The position numbers and the translations under genes were made by a program. 64,000 nt of DNA from Serratia sp. FDAARGOS_506 (lineage in GTDB: Bacteria > Pseudomonadota > Gammaproteobacteria > Enterobacterales > Enterobacteriaceae). The stretch spans positions 2,666,001 through 2,730,000 of the forward strand of contig NZ_CP033831.1 of assembly GCF_003812745.1 (NCBI RefSeq), read 5' to 3'. The notes under the pieces were generated by a model that made no database searches, was not told where the DNA came from, and saw nothing but the letters and a program-made list of their open reading frames with translations. Shown piece after piece: positions 1 through 8,561 of the stretch; position 1 is the first letter of the stretch, and every line of letters begins with the position of its first letter.

Positions 1-2
1 AG

Positions 3-461
3 ATCAAAAGCGCCACCGCCGGCCGTTTGCTGATCGTCTATCTGTTCGTGCGTGAGATTACCGCGGCGATGGGGCTGACCAGCCTGGGCGGGCATCCGCA
101 GATGGTGCGGCCGCTGTTGGCACCGATGGCGGAAGGGGCGACGGAAAACCGCTACGGCGAGTTGCCGGAGCGCACGCGTCACCGCCTGCGCGCCATGTCG
201 GCCGCGACCGACAACGTCGGGCTGTTCTTCGGCGAAGATATCTTCGTGGCCTTCGGTGCGATCATCTTCATGCACAACTTTATGCTGGAGTCCGGCGGCA
301 TTCAGACCGAGCCGCTGCATATCGCGCTGTGGGGCATTCCGACCGCCATTTTCGCTTTCCTGATCCACGCGTTCCGGCTGTATCGAATGGATAAACAGCT
401 GAGCGCCGAACTGGCGCAGCTGAATCAGGCGGCGCTGCAGGCGAAGGGGGGAGCACGATGA
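3..461 (+). CDS. DUF969 family membrane protein (5' partial)
   Basis: This is the C-terminal part of a DUF969 inner-membrane protein. The open frame continues through the left edge of the window, so the true start lies outside; the internal ATG at 27 is not the start. Hydrophobic stretches are visible near the beginning, around IFVAFGAIIFMHNFML and in the last third, followed by a short polar tail. The stop overlaps the next start by four bases (ATGA), so it is translationally coupled to the DUF979 gene. DUF969 and DUF979 proteins normally occur as neighbours and look like two halves of one membrane transporter. The adjacent pyroglutamyl peptidase suggests a pyroglutamate or peptide substrate. 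Family assignment is good; function is inference. Confidence 0.8.
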   Translation: MKSATAGRLLIVYLFVREITAAMGLTSLGGHPQMVRPLLAPMAEGATENRYGELPERTRHRLRAMSAATDNVGLFFGEDIFVAFGAIIFMHNFMLESGGIQTEPLHIALWGIPTAIFAFLIHAFRLYRMDKQLSAELAQLNQAALQAKGGAR

Positions 462-1477
462 ACTTCCAGCAACAATACCTTTATTGGCTGGCCGGTGCGG
501 TGCTGCTGATCGTGGCGGTGATGTCCTTCCGCGATCGTGCCAACCCGCGCCGCATCACTACCGGGTTGTTTTGGGGGCTGTACGGCCTGGTGTTCCTGGT
601 CGGCGACTGGACTTACCGCCTGCTGGGCGACGTGCTGGGCGAGGGCAGCAACGAAAAACGCATGCTGCATATCATCGTTGGCGGGGTAGTGGTGGTGATG
701 GCCCTGATTGCCGGCTTCGGCGGCGTGCGCCTCGGCAGCTATCACCAGCGGACGCCGCAGGAGCGCGAAGCCAGCGCCAAACGTTTGGGCAACAAGCTGT
801 TTATCCCCGCGCTGGCGATCCCGGTGGTGACGGTGATCGGCGTGCTGCTGTTCAACAACGTGCCGGCGTTGCAAACTGCGGTGTTCGGCAGCGGCAACCA
901 TGCGACGCTGATTACCCTGTTCTCGATGACCGTCGGCTGCCTGATTGGCTTGGCGATCGCGGTGAAAATGACCCACGAGAAGGCGCTGCAGCCGGTGCAG
1001 GAAGCGCGGCGCTTGCTGGATTCGATCGGCTGGGCGTTTATTTTGCCGCAGATCCTCGCCACGCTGGGGCTGCTGTTTACCGTCGCCGGTGTCGGCACCG
1101 CGATTTCGCATTTGACCCAGGAGTATCTGGCGGTCGATAACCGCTTTATCGCCGTGGCGGTCTACGCTATCGGTATGGCGGTGCTGACCATGGTGATGGG
1201 TAACGCCTTCGCCGCTTTCCCGATCGTCACCGCCGGCATCGGCATTCCGATCCTGGTGTTGCAGCACGGCGGCAACCCGGCGGTGATGGCGGCGATCGGC
1301 ATGTTCTCCGGCTATTGCGGCACCCTGATGACGCCGATGGCGGCGAACTTCAACATCGTGCCGGCGGCGCTGCTGGAGCTGCCGGACAAGAATGCGGTGA
1401 TCAAGGCGCAGGTGCCGACCGGCGTGCTGCTGCTGTTGGTTAACGTGTTCCTGCTGTATTTCCTGATGTTCCTGTAG
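458..1477 (+). CDS. DUF979 family membrane protein
   Basis: A 339-residue polytopic membrane protein of the DUF979 family. About nine to ten hydrophobic segments are visible, starting with [18 protein letters not shown] and ending with [18 protein letters not shown] glycine-rich stretch ([27 protein letters not shown]) in the last quarter resembles the re-entrant regions of secondary transporters. It starts inside the stop of the DUF969 gene, and pcp begins eight bases after its stop, so the three genes form one operon. It is probably the larger partner of a two-component permease. Coupling to a pyroglutamyl peptidase suggests import or export of 5-oxoproline or pyroglutamyl peptides, which is inference only. 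Confidence 0.82.
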   Translation: MNFQQQYLYWLAGAVLLIVAVMSFRDRANPRRITTGLFWGLYGLVFLVGDWTYRLLGDVLGEGSNEKRMLHIIVGGVVVVMALIAGFGGVRLGSYHQRTPQEREASAKRLGNKLFIPALAIPVVTVIGVLLFNNVPALQTAVFGSGNHATLITLFSMTVGCLIGLAIAVKMTHEKALQPVQEARRLLDSIGWAFILPQILATLGLLFTVAGVGTAISHLTQEYLAVDNRFIAVAVYAIGMAVLTMVMGNAFAAFPIVTAGIGIPILVLQHGGNPAVMAAIGMFSGYCGTLMTPMAANFNIVPAALLELPDKNAVIKAQVPTGVLLLLVNVFLLYFLMFL

Positions 1478-1485
1478 GAGTAAGG

Positions 1486-2130
1486 ATGCAAAAAGTATTG
1501 ATTACCGGCTTCGAGCCGTTTGGCGGCGAGCGCCTCAATCCCTCCTGGGAAGTGGTGAAGCAGCTCAATGATATGGAGCTGGTCGGCACGCGCATCGTGG
1601 CGCGCCAGCTGCCGTGCGTGTTCGGCGCGGCGTTGGACGCGCTCAATGCGGCGATCGACGAAGTGCAGCCGGTGATGGTGCTGGCTATCGGCCAGGCCGG
1701 CGGCCGCACCGACATCACGATTGAACGGGTGGCGATCAACGTCGACGATGCGCGTATCCCCGACAATCAGGGGCAGCAACCGGTGGACGAGCCGATCGTC
1801 GCCGGTGGCCCGGCGGCCTATTTCAGCACCCTGCCGATCAAAGCGATGGTCAGTTCGATGCGCGAGGCCGGCATTCCGGCCACCGTTTCGCAGACCGCCG
1901 GCACCTACGTGTGCAACCATGTGATGTATGGGCTGCTGCACCGGTTGAGCGGCCAGCGCGAGGTGAAGGGCGGGTTTATCCATATCCCGTATCTGCCTGA
2001 GCAGGCGGCGGCACACCCCGGTGCGCCGAGCATGGCGGCCTCGACGGTGCTGTTTGCATTGGAGCTGGCCGTTTCCATCGCTTTGCAGGTGGAGCACGAT
2101 CTGAAGGTGGTGGGCGGCGCCACGCATTAA
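1486..2130 (+). CDS. pcp: Pyrrolidone-carboxylate peptidase (pyroglutamyl peptidase I)
   Basis: A 214-residue cytoplasmic cysteine peptidase of family C15 that removes N-terminal pyroglutamate from peptides. The family catalytic triad is visible: Glu80 in [11 protein letters not shown], Cys143 in [11 protein letters not shown] and His166 in [11 protein letters not shown]. The N-terminus [12 protein letters not shown] is the typical start of the family and the length is normal. A Shine-Dalgarno sequence (AGGAGTAAGG) lies just before the ATG. It is the last gene of the DUF969-DUF979-pcp operon. The free pyroglutamate it releases would be a substrate for a 5-oxoprolinase. In E. coli pxpBCA lies just upstream of nei, so such genes may sit left of the window; that is not visible here. 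Confidence 0.97.
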   Translation: MQKVLITGFEPFGGERLNPSWEVVKQLNDMELVGTRIVARQLPCVFGAALDALNAAIDEVQPVMVLAIGQAGGRTDITIERVAINVDDARIPDNQGQQPVDEPIVAGGPAAYFSTLPIKAMVSSMREAGIPATVSQTAGTYVCNHVMYGLLHRLSGQREVKGGFIHIPYLPEQAAAHPGAPSMAASTVLFALELAVSIALQVEHDLKVVGGATH

Positions 2131-2183
2131 TCATGTCATCCCCGGCGTAGCGCGCTGCGCCGGGTCACTGCAAGGAGTGATCT

Positions 2184-2975
2184 ATGCCGGAAGGACCGGA
2201 GATTCGCCGGGCGGCGGACAAACTGGCGGCGGCGGTGATCGACCAGCCGCTGACCGCCGTCGATTTCGCTTTTCCCCAGCTGAAACACTACCGTCAGCGT
2301 CTGCTCGGCGAGCGCATCGTCGCCATCGAGCCGCGCGGCAAGGCGCTGCTGACCCATTTTTCCAATGGGTTGACGATGTACAGCCATAACCAGCTGTACG
2401 GCGTGTGGAAAGTGGCGGCGGCCGGGGAAACGCCGGAGACCAGGCGCGATCTGCGGGTGCGGCTGGAAACCGCCAGCAACGCGATATTGCTCTACAGCGC
2501 TTCAGACATTACCGTCGGGCCGCGCGAGGAAATAGAGCAACACCCGTTTTTGCAACGCATCGGCCCCGACGTGTTGGACATGTCGTTGACGGTAGACGAT
2601 GTGGCGAAGCGGTTGCTGACGCCGCGTTTTCGCCGCAGGCAATTGGGGGGCATGCTGCTCGATCAGGCGTTTCTTGCCGGATTAGGCAATTATCTGCGCG
2701 CCGAAATCCTGTGGCAGGCTGAACTGGCGCCGCAGCACAAACCGCAGGACCTGACGCCAGAAGCGCTGCGCCGCTTGGCGAAGGCGTTGCTGGCTGTGCC
2801 GCGTCTTTCTTACCAAACGCGCGGGCAGGCAGATGACAACCGGCATCACGGCGCGCTGTTTCGCTTCAAGGTATTTCATCGCAGTGGCGAGCCCTGTGAG
2901 CGCTGCGGTGGGATGATCGTGCGTACCGAACTGTCGTCGCGGCCGTTTTATTGGTGCCCGGGCTGCCAGAAATAA
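2184..2975 (+). CDS. nei: Endonuclease VIII (oxidised pyrimidine DNA glycosylase/AP lyase)
   Basis: A 263-residue base-excision repair enzyme of the Fpg/Nei family that removes oxidised pyrimidines and cleaves the abasic site. The mature N-terminus PEGPEIRR carries the catalytic Pro2 and Glu3, and a conserved Lys lies in [11 protein letters not shown]. The H2TH region contains [19 protein letters not shown]. The C-terminal zinc finger has four cysteines (CERCGG...CPGC) and ends at the stop, as in E. coli Nei. An AAGGAG ribosome site precedes the ATG by six bases. It stands alone between pcp and the convergent gltA, the conserved enterobacterial position of nei. Confidence 0.97.
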   Translation: MPEGPEIRRAADKLAAAVIDQPLTAVDFAFPQLKHYRQRLLGERIVAIEPRGKALLTHFSNGLTMYSHNQLYGVWKVAAAGETPETRRDLRVRLETASNAILLYSASDITVGPREEIEQHPFLQRIGPDVLDMSLTVDDVAKRLLTPRFRRRQLGGMLLDQAFLAGLGNYLRAEILWQAELAPQHKPQDLTPEALRRLAKALLAVPRLSYQTRGQADDNRHHGALFRFKVFHRSGEPCERCGGMIVRTELSSRPFYWCPGCQK

Positions 2976-2977
2976 GC

Positions 2978-3005
2978 AAAAAAAACGCCGCCCGAAGGGG
3001 CGGCG
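2978..3005 (-). terminator. Rho-independent terminator of gltA
   Basis: A perfect 8-bp stem (CGCCGCCC / GGGCGGCG) with a four-base loop. An A-run lies on its left on the + strand, so the leftward gltA transcript ends in a U-tract after the hairpin. On the + strand no T-run follows, so it mainly serves gltA. Confidence 0.85.
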
Positions 3006-3032
3006 CTGTGCGGTTTCAGCCGGGAAAGCGGC

Positions 3033-4325
3033 TTACTTGGTTTTCAGCTGGGATTTGAAATCACGCTCGGCATAGCCGGTGTACAGCTGACGCGGACGGG
3101 CAATTTTGATGCCTTCGTCGTGCATTTCGTTCCAGTGGGCGATCCAGCCGATGGTACGCGCGATGGCGAAGATCACGGTGAACATGGAAGAAGGAATGCC
3201 CATCGCCTTCAAGATGATGCCGGAGTAGAAGTCGACGTTCGGGTACAGTTTCTTCTCGATGAAGTACGGGTCGTTCAGCGCGATGTGTTCCAGCTCCATC
3301 GCCACCTGCAGCAGGTTGTCGTCCTTCTTGTTCAGCTCTTTCAGCACTTCGTGACAGGTTTCACGCATCACGGTAGCACGCGGATCGTAGTTCTTGTAAA
3401 CGCGGTGGCCGAAGCCCATCAGGCGGAAGGAGTCGTTCTTGTCCTTGGCACGCTTGATGAATTCCGGAATGTGGTCGACGGTCTTGATCTCTTCCAGCAT
3501 TTTCAGCGCCGCTTCGTTGGCGCCGCCGTGCGCCGGTCCCCACAGGGAGGCGATGCCGGCCGCGATGCAGGCGAACGGGTTGGCACCGGAAGAGCCGGCG
3601 GTGCGCACGGTAGAGGTAGAGGCGTTCTGCTCATGGTCGGCGTGCAGGATCAGGATGCGATCCATGGCACGTTCCAGCACCGGGTTCACCACATACTCTT
3701 CGCACGGGGTGGCGAACATCATGTGCAGGAAGTTGCCGGCGTAGGACAGATCGTTGCGCGGGTAAACGAACGGCTGGCCCAGGGAATATTTGTAGCACAT
3801 CGCCGCCACGGTCGGCATTTTGGACAGCAGGCGGAACGCGGTGATTTCACGGTGACGCTCGTTGTTGACGTCGAGCGCATCATGGTAGAACGCCGCCAGC
3901 GCGCCGGTCACGCCGCACAGTACCGCCATCGGGTGCGAGTCGCGACGGAAGCCACGGAACAGATGGGTGATCTGGTCGTGGATCATGGTGTGGCGGGTGA
4001 CGGTGGTTTTGAAGGTTTCGAATTCTTCCGGCGTTGGGGTCTCGCCGTACAGCAGGATGTAGCACACTTCCAGATAGGAAGATTCTTTCGCCAGCTGCTC
4101 GATAGGGAAGCCGCGGTGCAGCAGCACGCCTTTGTCGCCGTCGATGAAGGTAATCTTGGATTCGCAAGAAGCGGTGGAGGTAAAGCCGGGATCAAATGTG
4201 AAATAACCTTTGGAACCCAGAGCGCGGACATCGAGGACATCGGGGCCCAGTGTCGGTGTCAATACGCCCAGTTCGATCGGAGCTTCGCTGTCGTTAATGA
4301 TTAGCGTCGCTTTCTTATCAGTCAT
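3033..4325 (-). CDS. gltA: Citrate synthase, type II
   Basis: A 430-residue citrate synthase that condenses acetyl-CoA and oxaloacetate at the entry to the TCA cycle. Length and sequence match the hexameric, NADH-inhibited type of enterobacteria. Visible landmarks are the N-terminal regulatory part ([17 protein letters not shown]), the histidine in [15 protein letters not shown], the active-site region [14 protein letters not shown], and the C-terminal [14 protein letters not shown]. The gene reads leftward, divergent from sdhC across 730 bases, with AGGAG before its start. The divergent arrangement with sdhCDAB-sucABCD is the same as in E. coli and allows joint control by CRP and redox regulators. 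Confidence 0.98.
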   Translation of the reverse strand: MTDKKATLIINDSEAPIELGVLTPTLGPDVLDVRALGSKGYFTFDPGFTSTASCESKITFIDGDKGVLLHRGFPIEQLAKESSYLEVCYILLYGETPTPEEFETFKTTVTRHTMIHDQITHLFRGFRRDSHPMAVLCGVTGALAAFYHDALDVNNERHREITAFRLLSKMPTVAAMCYKYSLGQPFVYPRNDLSYAGNFLHMMFATPCEEYVVNPVLERAMDRILILHADHEQNASTSTVRTAGSSGANPFACIAAGIASLWGPAHGGANEAALKMLEEIKTVDHIPEFIKRAKDKNDSFRLMGFGHRVYKNYDPRATVMRETCHEVLKELNKKDDNLLQVAMELEHIALNDPYFIEKKLYPNVDFYSGIILKAMGIPSSMFTVIFAIARTIGWIAHWNEMHDEGIKIARPRQLYTGYAERDFKSQLKTK

Positions 4326-4562
4326 TTACTGTCTCCTTAGCGCCTTATTTTAAAAACCACTAACAACTGAAATACCTTAAATCTCTGCAGGTTGCCCGCA
4401 AAAAAATGGTGCGGACGCTAACTCTGTGAGCGACTGCGCAACTGTGCGCGGGTAGGGTACAGAGTGCTGACCAGGCGAACGAGACGGGTGACCAGTTGTT
4501 AACGATTCATAGTAATTCGTTATAGTCTGTTAATCTTACCTATGAGCTGTTCGAAGAGATGT

Positions 4563-4654
4563 GAACCTATCCCAATAATCTGTTTTTATTTGCTTTATTT
4601 GCTTTTTGACGCCGGCAAAATCGAGCGGGAAACAACGGCTATTGGGATAGGTTC
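4563..4654. repeat. 92-bp element with perfect 15-bp terminal inverted repeats
   Basis: GAACCTATCCCAATA at 4563-4577 is repeated in exact reverse complement at 4640-4654. The interior is T-rich (TTTATTTGCTTTATTTGC) and then GC-richer. No open frame is inside. It could be a miniature mobile or palindromic repeat, or a long RNA stem-loop in the gltA-sdhC region. Repetition elsewhere in the genome cannot be tested from this window. It shares the terminal letters GAACCT with the hairpin at 8340-8411. Confidence 0.7.
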
Positions 4655-4803
4655 GTCAAATACACTGTTGCATAACTCGAACCCGGGGGGAAGTGTATCT
4701 GCTGACCCATAGCGCATCATAGGACCGTTTGTGCCCCTATATGTAATGGAAATGTTGATCTCTTGTCAAATCAGATAATTAATTTTGCACTAATTGTGAA
4801 ATC

Positions 4804-4819
4804 CGTGATCTGAATCACT
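4804..4819. promoter_or_regulatory. CRP-binding site candidate
   Basis: CGTGA-TCTGAA-TCACT matches the CRP consensus TGTGA-N6-TCACA at eight of ten core positions. It lies about 60 bases upstream of the sdhC -35 element, a plausible activating position. CRP control of sdh and gltA is known in E. coli. Confidence 0.55.
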
Positions 4820-4856
4820 GTTCGGGGGAAATGTTATCAAAGCGGTTGTATGAGAA

Positions 4857-4885
4857 TTGTAATCAGAATGTGATCCTCCTATACT
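4857..4885 (+). promoter_or_regulatory. sdhC promoter
   Basis: TTGTAA (-35) and TATACT (-10) are separated by exactly 17 bases. The sequence resembles the known E. coli sdh promoter, including the following TGCCGCCAG. Transcription would start near 4891 and leave a leader of about 165 bases before the sdhC start. Confidence 0.75.
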
Positions 4886-5055
4886 GCCGCCAGGTCTCCG
4901 GATTACCCTGAAGTAGGAGCACCCAGCGTTATAAATGCGCGCCGTTTGAGCACAGAGGATGTTGATGTTTGAGCGCGTGACGTGTAAGGGTTTTAGGCTC
5001 TTAACGCTGTCTGATCCCCGCCCAGGCCCGGAGGAAGGAAAATAATAAGAGCTGT

Positions 5056-5445
5056 GTGGGCAAATACGTGAAAAAACAACGACCTGTCAACTTGGATCTG
5101 CAAACGATCCGGTTCCCCGTAACTGCGATAGCGTCTATCTTACACCGAGTCTCTGGCGTAATTACCTTCGTTGCCGTGGGTATCCTCCTCTGGCTGCTGG
5201 GCCTGTCACTCTCTTCCCAAGAGGGATTCCTGCAGGCGGCCGCCATCATGAATAGCTTCATCGTCAAATTCATATTCTGGGGCATCCTCACTGCGCTGGC
5301 CTATCACATTTGCGGTGGCATCCGTCACTTGTTAATGGATTTTGGCTACATCGAAGAGAGTTTGGCCGCCGGTACCCGTTCCGCCCAGGTGGCGATCGGT
5401 CTGACCGTCGTGCTGTCAGTTCTGGCTGGAGTCCTCGTATGGTAA
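5056..5445 (+). CDS. sdhC: Succinate dehydrogenase cytochrome b556 subunit
   Basis: A 129-residue membrane anchor of succinate:quinone oxidoreductase (complex II) that helps bind heme b and ubiquinone. Three transmembrane segments are visible. The quinone-site residues Ser27 and Arg31 in ASILHRVSG fall at the same numbers as in E. coli, which supports the GTG start at 5056 even though the first four residues differ. The heme-ligand histidine lies in [12 protein letters not shown]. The stop overlaps the sdhD start (ATGGTAA). It is the first gene of sdhCDAB-sucABCD. Confidence 0.96.
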   Translation: MGKYVKKQRPVNLDLQTIRFPVTAIASILHRVSGVITFVAVGILLWLLGLSLSSQEGFLQAAAIMNSFIVKFIFWGILTALAYHICGGIRHLLMDFGYIEESLAAGTRSAQVAIGLTVVLSVLAGVLVW

Positions 5446-5786
5446 ACAACGTTTCTGCATTAGGGCGCAACGGCGTGCACGATTGGCTGCTGCTGCGCGC
5501 TTCCGCTATCATCATCACCCTGTACGTCTTGTATATCCTGGGCTTCTTCGTCACGGCTCCGGAACTCACTTATGACATCTGGCGCGGTTTCTTCGCCACT
5601 TCCATTACGAAAGTGTTCACTCTGCTGACCTTGCTGTCGATTCTGGTACACGCCTGGATCGGGCTGTGGCAGGTGCTGACGGACTACGTCAAGCCACTGG
5701 CGGTTCGCCTGGTGTTGCAGCTGGCTGTCGTGGTCGCGTTGCTGGTCTATTTACTGTACGGAACAATCGTAGTGTGGGGTGCTTAA
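5439..5786 (+). CDS. sdhD: Succinate dehydrogenase membrane anchor subunit
   Basis: A 115-residue second anchor of complex II with three transmembrane helices. His71 (heme region), Asp82 and Tyr83 (quinone site) fall at the same positions as in E. coli SdhD. The ATG at 5439 lies inside the end of sdhC, and the gene ends immediately before the sdhA start. A longer in-frame open stretch begins upstream at 5310, but the homologous N-terminus [15 protein letters not shown] fixes the start. Confidence 0.96.
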   Translation: MVNNVSALGRNGVHDWLLLRASAIIITLYVLYILGFFVTAPELTYDIWRGFFATSITKVFTLLTLLSILVHAWIGLWQVLTDYVKPLAVRLVLQLAVVVALLVYLLYGTIVVWGA

Positions 5787-7553
5787 ATGAAACTGCCAGT
5801 CAGAGAGTTTGATGCCGTCGTAATCGGCGCCGGCGGTGCGGGCATGCGTGCCGCGCTGCAAATTTCCCAAGCGGGCTCGACCTGTGCCCTGCTGTCCAAA
5901 GTTTTCCCGACCCGTTCCCATACCGTGTCCGCACAGGGCGGCATCACCGTCGCGCTGGGCAACAGCCACGAGGACAACTGGGAATGGCATATGTACGATA
6001 CGGTGAAAGGTTCCGACTATATCGGTGACCAGGACGCCATCGAATATATGTGTAAAACCGGCCCGGAAGCGATTCTGGAACTGGAACACATGGGCCTGCC
6101 GTTCTCTCGTCTGGACGACGGCCGCATCTATCAGCGCCCGTTCGGCGGCCAGTCGCTGAACTTCGGCGGCGAGCAGGCGGCGCGTACCGCGGCCGCAGCC
6201 GACCGTACCGGCCATGCGCTGCTGCACACCCTGTACCAACAGAACCTGAAAAACCACACCACCATCTTCTCCGAGTGGTATGCGCTTGATCTGGTGAAAA
6301 ACCAGGACGGCGCGGTGGTCGGCACCACGGCTATCTGCATCGAAACCGGTGAAGTGGTTTATTTCAAAGCCAAGGCCACCGTGCTGGCGACCGGCGGCGC
6401 AGGCCGTATTTACCAGTCCACTACCAACGCCCACATCAACACCGGTGACGGTGTCGGCATGGCGCTGCGCGCCGGCGTGCCGGTGCAGGACATGGAAATG
6501 TGGCAGTTCCACCCGACCGGCATCGCCGGCGCGGGCGTGCTGGTGACCGAAGGCTGCCGCGGCGAAGGCGGTTACCTGCTGAACAAACACGGCGAGCGCT
6601 TCATGGAGCGTTATGCGCCGAACGCCAAAGATCTGGCGGGTCGCGACGTGGTTGCCCGTTCGATCATGATCGAAATCCGCGAAGGCCGCGGCTGTGACGG
6701 TCCTTGGGGCCCACACGCCAAGCTGAAGCTGGATCACCTGGGTAAAGAGGTGCTGGAATCCCGCCTGCCGGGCATTCTGGAACTGTCGCGCACCTTCGCG
6801 CACGTCGATCCGGTGAAAGAGCCGATCCCGGTTATCCCGACCTGTCACTATATGATGGGCGGTATTCCGACCAAGGTGACCGGCCAGGCGTTGACCGTGA
6901 ACGAGAAAGGCGAAGACGTGGTGATCCCGGGGCTGTTCGCCGTGGGCGAAATCGCCTGCGTATCGGTGCACGGCGCCAACCGCTTGGGCGGCAACTCGCT
7001 GCTCGACCTGGTGGTGTTCGGCCGTTCTGCCGGCATGCACCTGCAGGAATCGCTGGAAGAGCAGGGCGTGAGCCGTGACGCCAGTGACTCCGACGTGGAA
7101 GCCTCGCTGGACCGCCTGAACCGTTGGAACAACACCCGTTCCGGCGAAGACCCTGTCGAGATTCGCAAAGCGCTGCAGTCTTGCATGCAGCACAACTTCT
7201 CGGTGTTCCGCGAAGGCGATGCGATGGCCAAGGGCCTGGAAGAACTGAAAGTGATCCGTGAACGTCTGAAGAACGCACGCCTGGACGATACCTCCAGCGA
7301 GTTCAACACCCAGCGCATCGAGTGCCTGGAGTTGGATAACCTGATGGAGACCGCGTATTCCACCGCCGTGTCGGCCAACTTCCGTACCGAGAGCCGTGGC
7401 GCACACAGCCGATTCGACTACCCGGAACGCGATGATGCCAACTGGCTGTGCCATTCGCTGTATCTGCCGCAATCGGAAAGCATGACGCGTCGTGAAGTGA
7501 ACATGCAACCGAAGCTGCGCCCGGCATTCCCGCCGAAAGTGCGTTCTTACTAA
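5787..7553 (+). CDS. sdhA: Succinate dehydrogenase flavoprotein subunit
   Basis: The 588-residue catalytic subunit oxidises succinate to fumarate on the cytoplasmic face of the inner membrane and passes electrons to SdhB. The N-terminal FAD dinucleotide fold ([16 protein letters not shown]) is followed by the covalent FAD-attachment histidine in [11 protein letters not shown]. The active-site region includes [21 protein letters not shown] and the conserved arginine of the [19 protein letters not shown] stretch. Length is normal. It starts directly after the sdhD stop, and sdhB follows after 16 bases. Confidence 0.98.
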   Translation: MKLPVREFDAVVIGAGGAGMRAALQISQAGSTCALLSKVFPTRSHTVSAQGGITVALGNSHEDNWEWHMYDTVKGSDYIGDQDAIEYMCKTGPEAILELEHMGLPFSRLDDGRIYQRPFGGQSLNFGGEQAARTAAAADRTGHALLHTLYQQNLKNHTTIFSEWYALDLVKNQDGAVVGTTAICIETGEVVYFKAKATVLATGGAGRIYQSTTNAHINTGDGVGMALRAGVPVQDMEMWQFHPTGIAGAGVLVTEGCRGEGGYLLNKHGERFMERYAPNAKDLAGRDVVARSIMIEIREGRGCDGPWGPHAKLKLDHLGKEVLESRLPGILELSRTFAHVDPVKEPIPVIPTCHYMMGGIPTKVTGQALTVNEKGEDVVIPGLFAVGEIACVSVHGANRLGGNSLLDLVVFGRSAGMHLQESLEEQGVSRDASDSDVEASLDRLNRWNNTRSGEDPVEIRKALQSCMQHNFSVFREGDAMAKGLEELKVIRERLKNARLDDTSSEFNTQRIECLELDNLMETAYSTAVSANFRTESRGAHSRFDYPERDDANWLCHSLYLPQSESMTRREVNMQPKLRPAFPPKVRSY

Positions 7554-7569
7554 TTGCGGAGATCGACAG

Positions 7570-8286
7570 ATGAAACTCGAATTTTCCATTTATCGCTACA
7601 ACCCGGATGTCGATGACGCACCGCACATGCAGGATTACACCCTGGAAGCGGAAGAAGGTCGCGACATGATGCTGCTGGATGCGTTGATCCAGCTGAAAGA
7701 AAAAGATCCGACCCTGTCGTTCCGTCGCTCATGCCGCGAAGGCGTCTGCGGTTCCGATGGCCTGAACATGAACGGTAAAAACGGCCTGGCGTGCATCACC
7801 CCGATTTCTTCGCTGCGCAAAGGCAACGGCAAGATCGTGATCCGTCCGCTGCCGGGCCTGCCGGTGGTGCGCGATCTGGTGGTGGATATGGGCCAGTTCT
7901 ATACCCAGTATGAAAAGATCAAGCCATACCTGCTGAACGACGGCAAGAACCCGCCGGCGCGCGAGCACCTGCAGTCGCCGGAGCAGCGCGCCAAGCTGGA
8001 CGGCCTGTACGAGTGCATTCTGTGCGCCTGCTGCTCGACCTCTTGCCCATCGTTCTGGTGGAACCCGGACAAGTTCATCGGGCCTGCCGGTCTGTTGGCG
8101 GCGTATCGCTTCCTGATCGACAGCCGTGACACGGAAACGCAAGAACGTTTAGATGATCTGGACGACGCTTTTAGTGTTTTCCGCTGCCATAGCATTATGA
8201 ATTGTGTCAGTGTATGTCCTAAAGGCTTGAACCCGACGCGTGCTATCGGGCATATCAAGTCCATGCTGCTGCAACGCGGCGCATAA
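7570..8286 (+). CDS. sdhB: Succinate dehydrogenase iron-sulfur subunit
   Basis: A 238-residue electron-transfer subunit of complex II carrying three Fe-S clusters. The [2Fe-2S] ligands are seen at Cys55, Cys60 and Cys75, with Asp63 in place of a fourth Cys as in E. coli. The C-terminal ferredoxin-like part holds CILCACCSTSCPSFWW and CHSIMNCVSVCPKGLNP for the [4Fe-4S] and [3Fe-4S] clusters. A GGAG ribosome site precedes the start. sucA follows after a 275-base gap with two hairpins. Confidence 0.98.
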   Translation: MKLEFSIYRYNPDVDDAPHMQDYTLEAEEGRDMMLLDALIQLKEKDPTLSFRRSCREGVCGSDGLNMNGKNGLACITPISSLRKGNGKIVIRPLPGLPVVRDLVVDMGQFYTQYEKIKPYLLNDGKNPPAREHLQSPEQRAKLDGLYECILCACCSTSCPSFWWNPDKFIGPAGLLAAYRFLIDSRDTETQERLDDLDDAFSVFRCHSIMNCVSVCPKGLNPTRAIGHIKSMLLQRGA

Positions 8287-8300
8287 ACGGAATGAGATGC

Positions 8301-8324
8301 TGCGCCGGGCTCTTTTCCGGCGCA
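8301..8324. repeat. Hairpin after sdhB
   Basis: TGCGCCGG and CCGGCGCA form a perfect 8-bp stem with an eight-base loop starting 15 bases after the sdhB stop. No U-tract follows, so it is more likely an mRNA-stability or processing element between sdhB and sucA than a strong terminator. Confidence 0.5.
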
Positions 8325-8339
8325 CATCCCATAGGGGAG

Positions 8340-8411
8340 GGAACCTCTAAAAACTGACCCGCGGCTGCGGCGCTATGCAGCCTGGTTCTTCCGCCGGTTT
8401 TTAGAGGTTCC
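8340..8411. repeat. 72-bp inverted-repeat element in the sdhB-sucA gap
   Basis: GGAACCTCTAAAAAC (8340-8354) is repeated as its exact reverse complement at 8397-8411, enclosing a 42-base GC-rich interior. It would fold into a long stem-loop in the sdh-suc transcript and could be a small repeat insertion. The GAACCT ends resemble those of the element at 4563-4654. Nothing coding is seen in the rest of the gap (8287-8558). Confidence 0.65.
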
Positions 8412-8561
8412 TTGTAAGGGACCGCAAGGTCCATAACAGAACGTATCGGGCCGTCATGGCCGCAAGTACGTCGAGTGAACCGTTTTACGGCAAACCGTAT
8501 TCATCACGGTAATTATGTTAACCACGGCGAAAACTAAAGCTTCAAAGCTTAAGGGATCATG

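Larger units (their letters stand above)
4326..5055. promoter_or_regulatory. gltA-sdhC divergent control region (730 bases, no gene)
   Basis: No convincing coding sequence is seen here. The stretch is AT-richer than its neighbours. It holds a CRP-like site (4804-4819), the sdhC promoter (4857-4885), a 165-base sdhC leader, and a 92-base element bounded by 15-bp inverted repeats (4563-4654), each listed separately. The leader before sdhC is the region that small RNAs such as RyhB and Spot 42 target in E. coli; pairing was not tested here. Confidence 0.75.
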
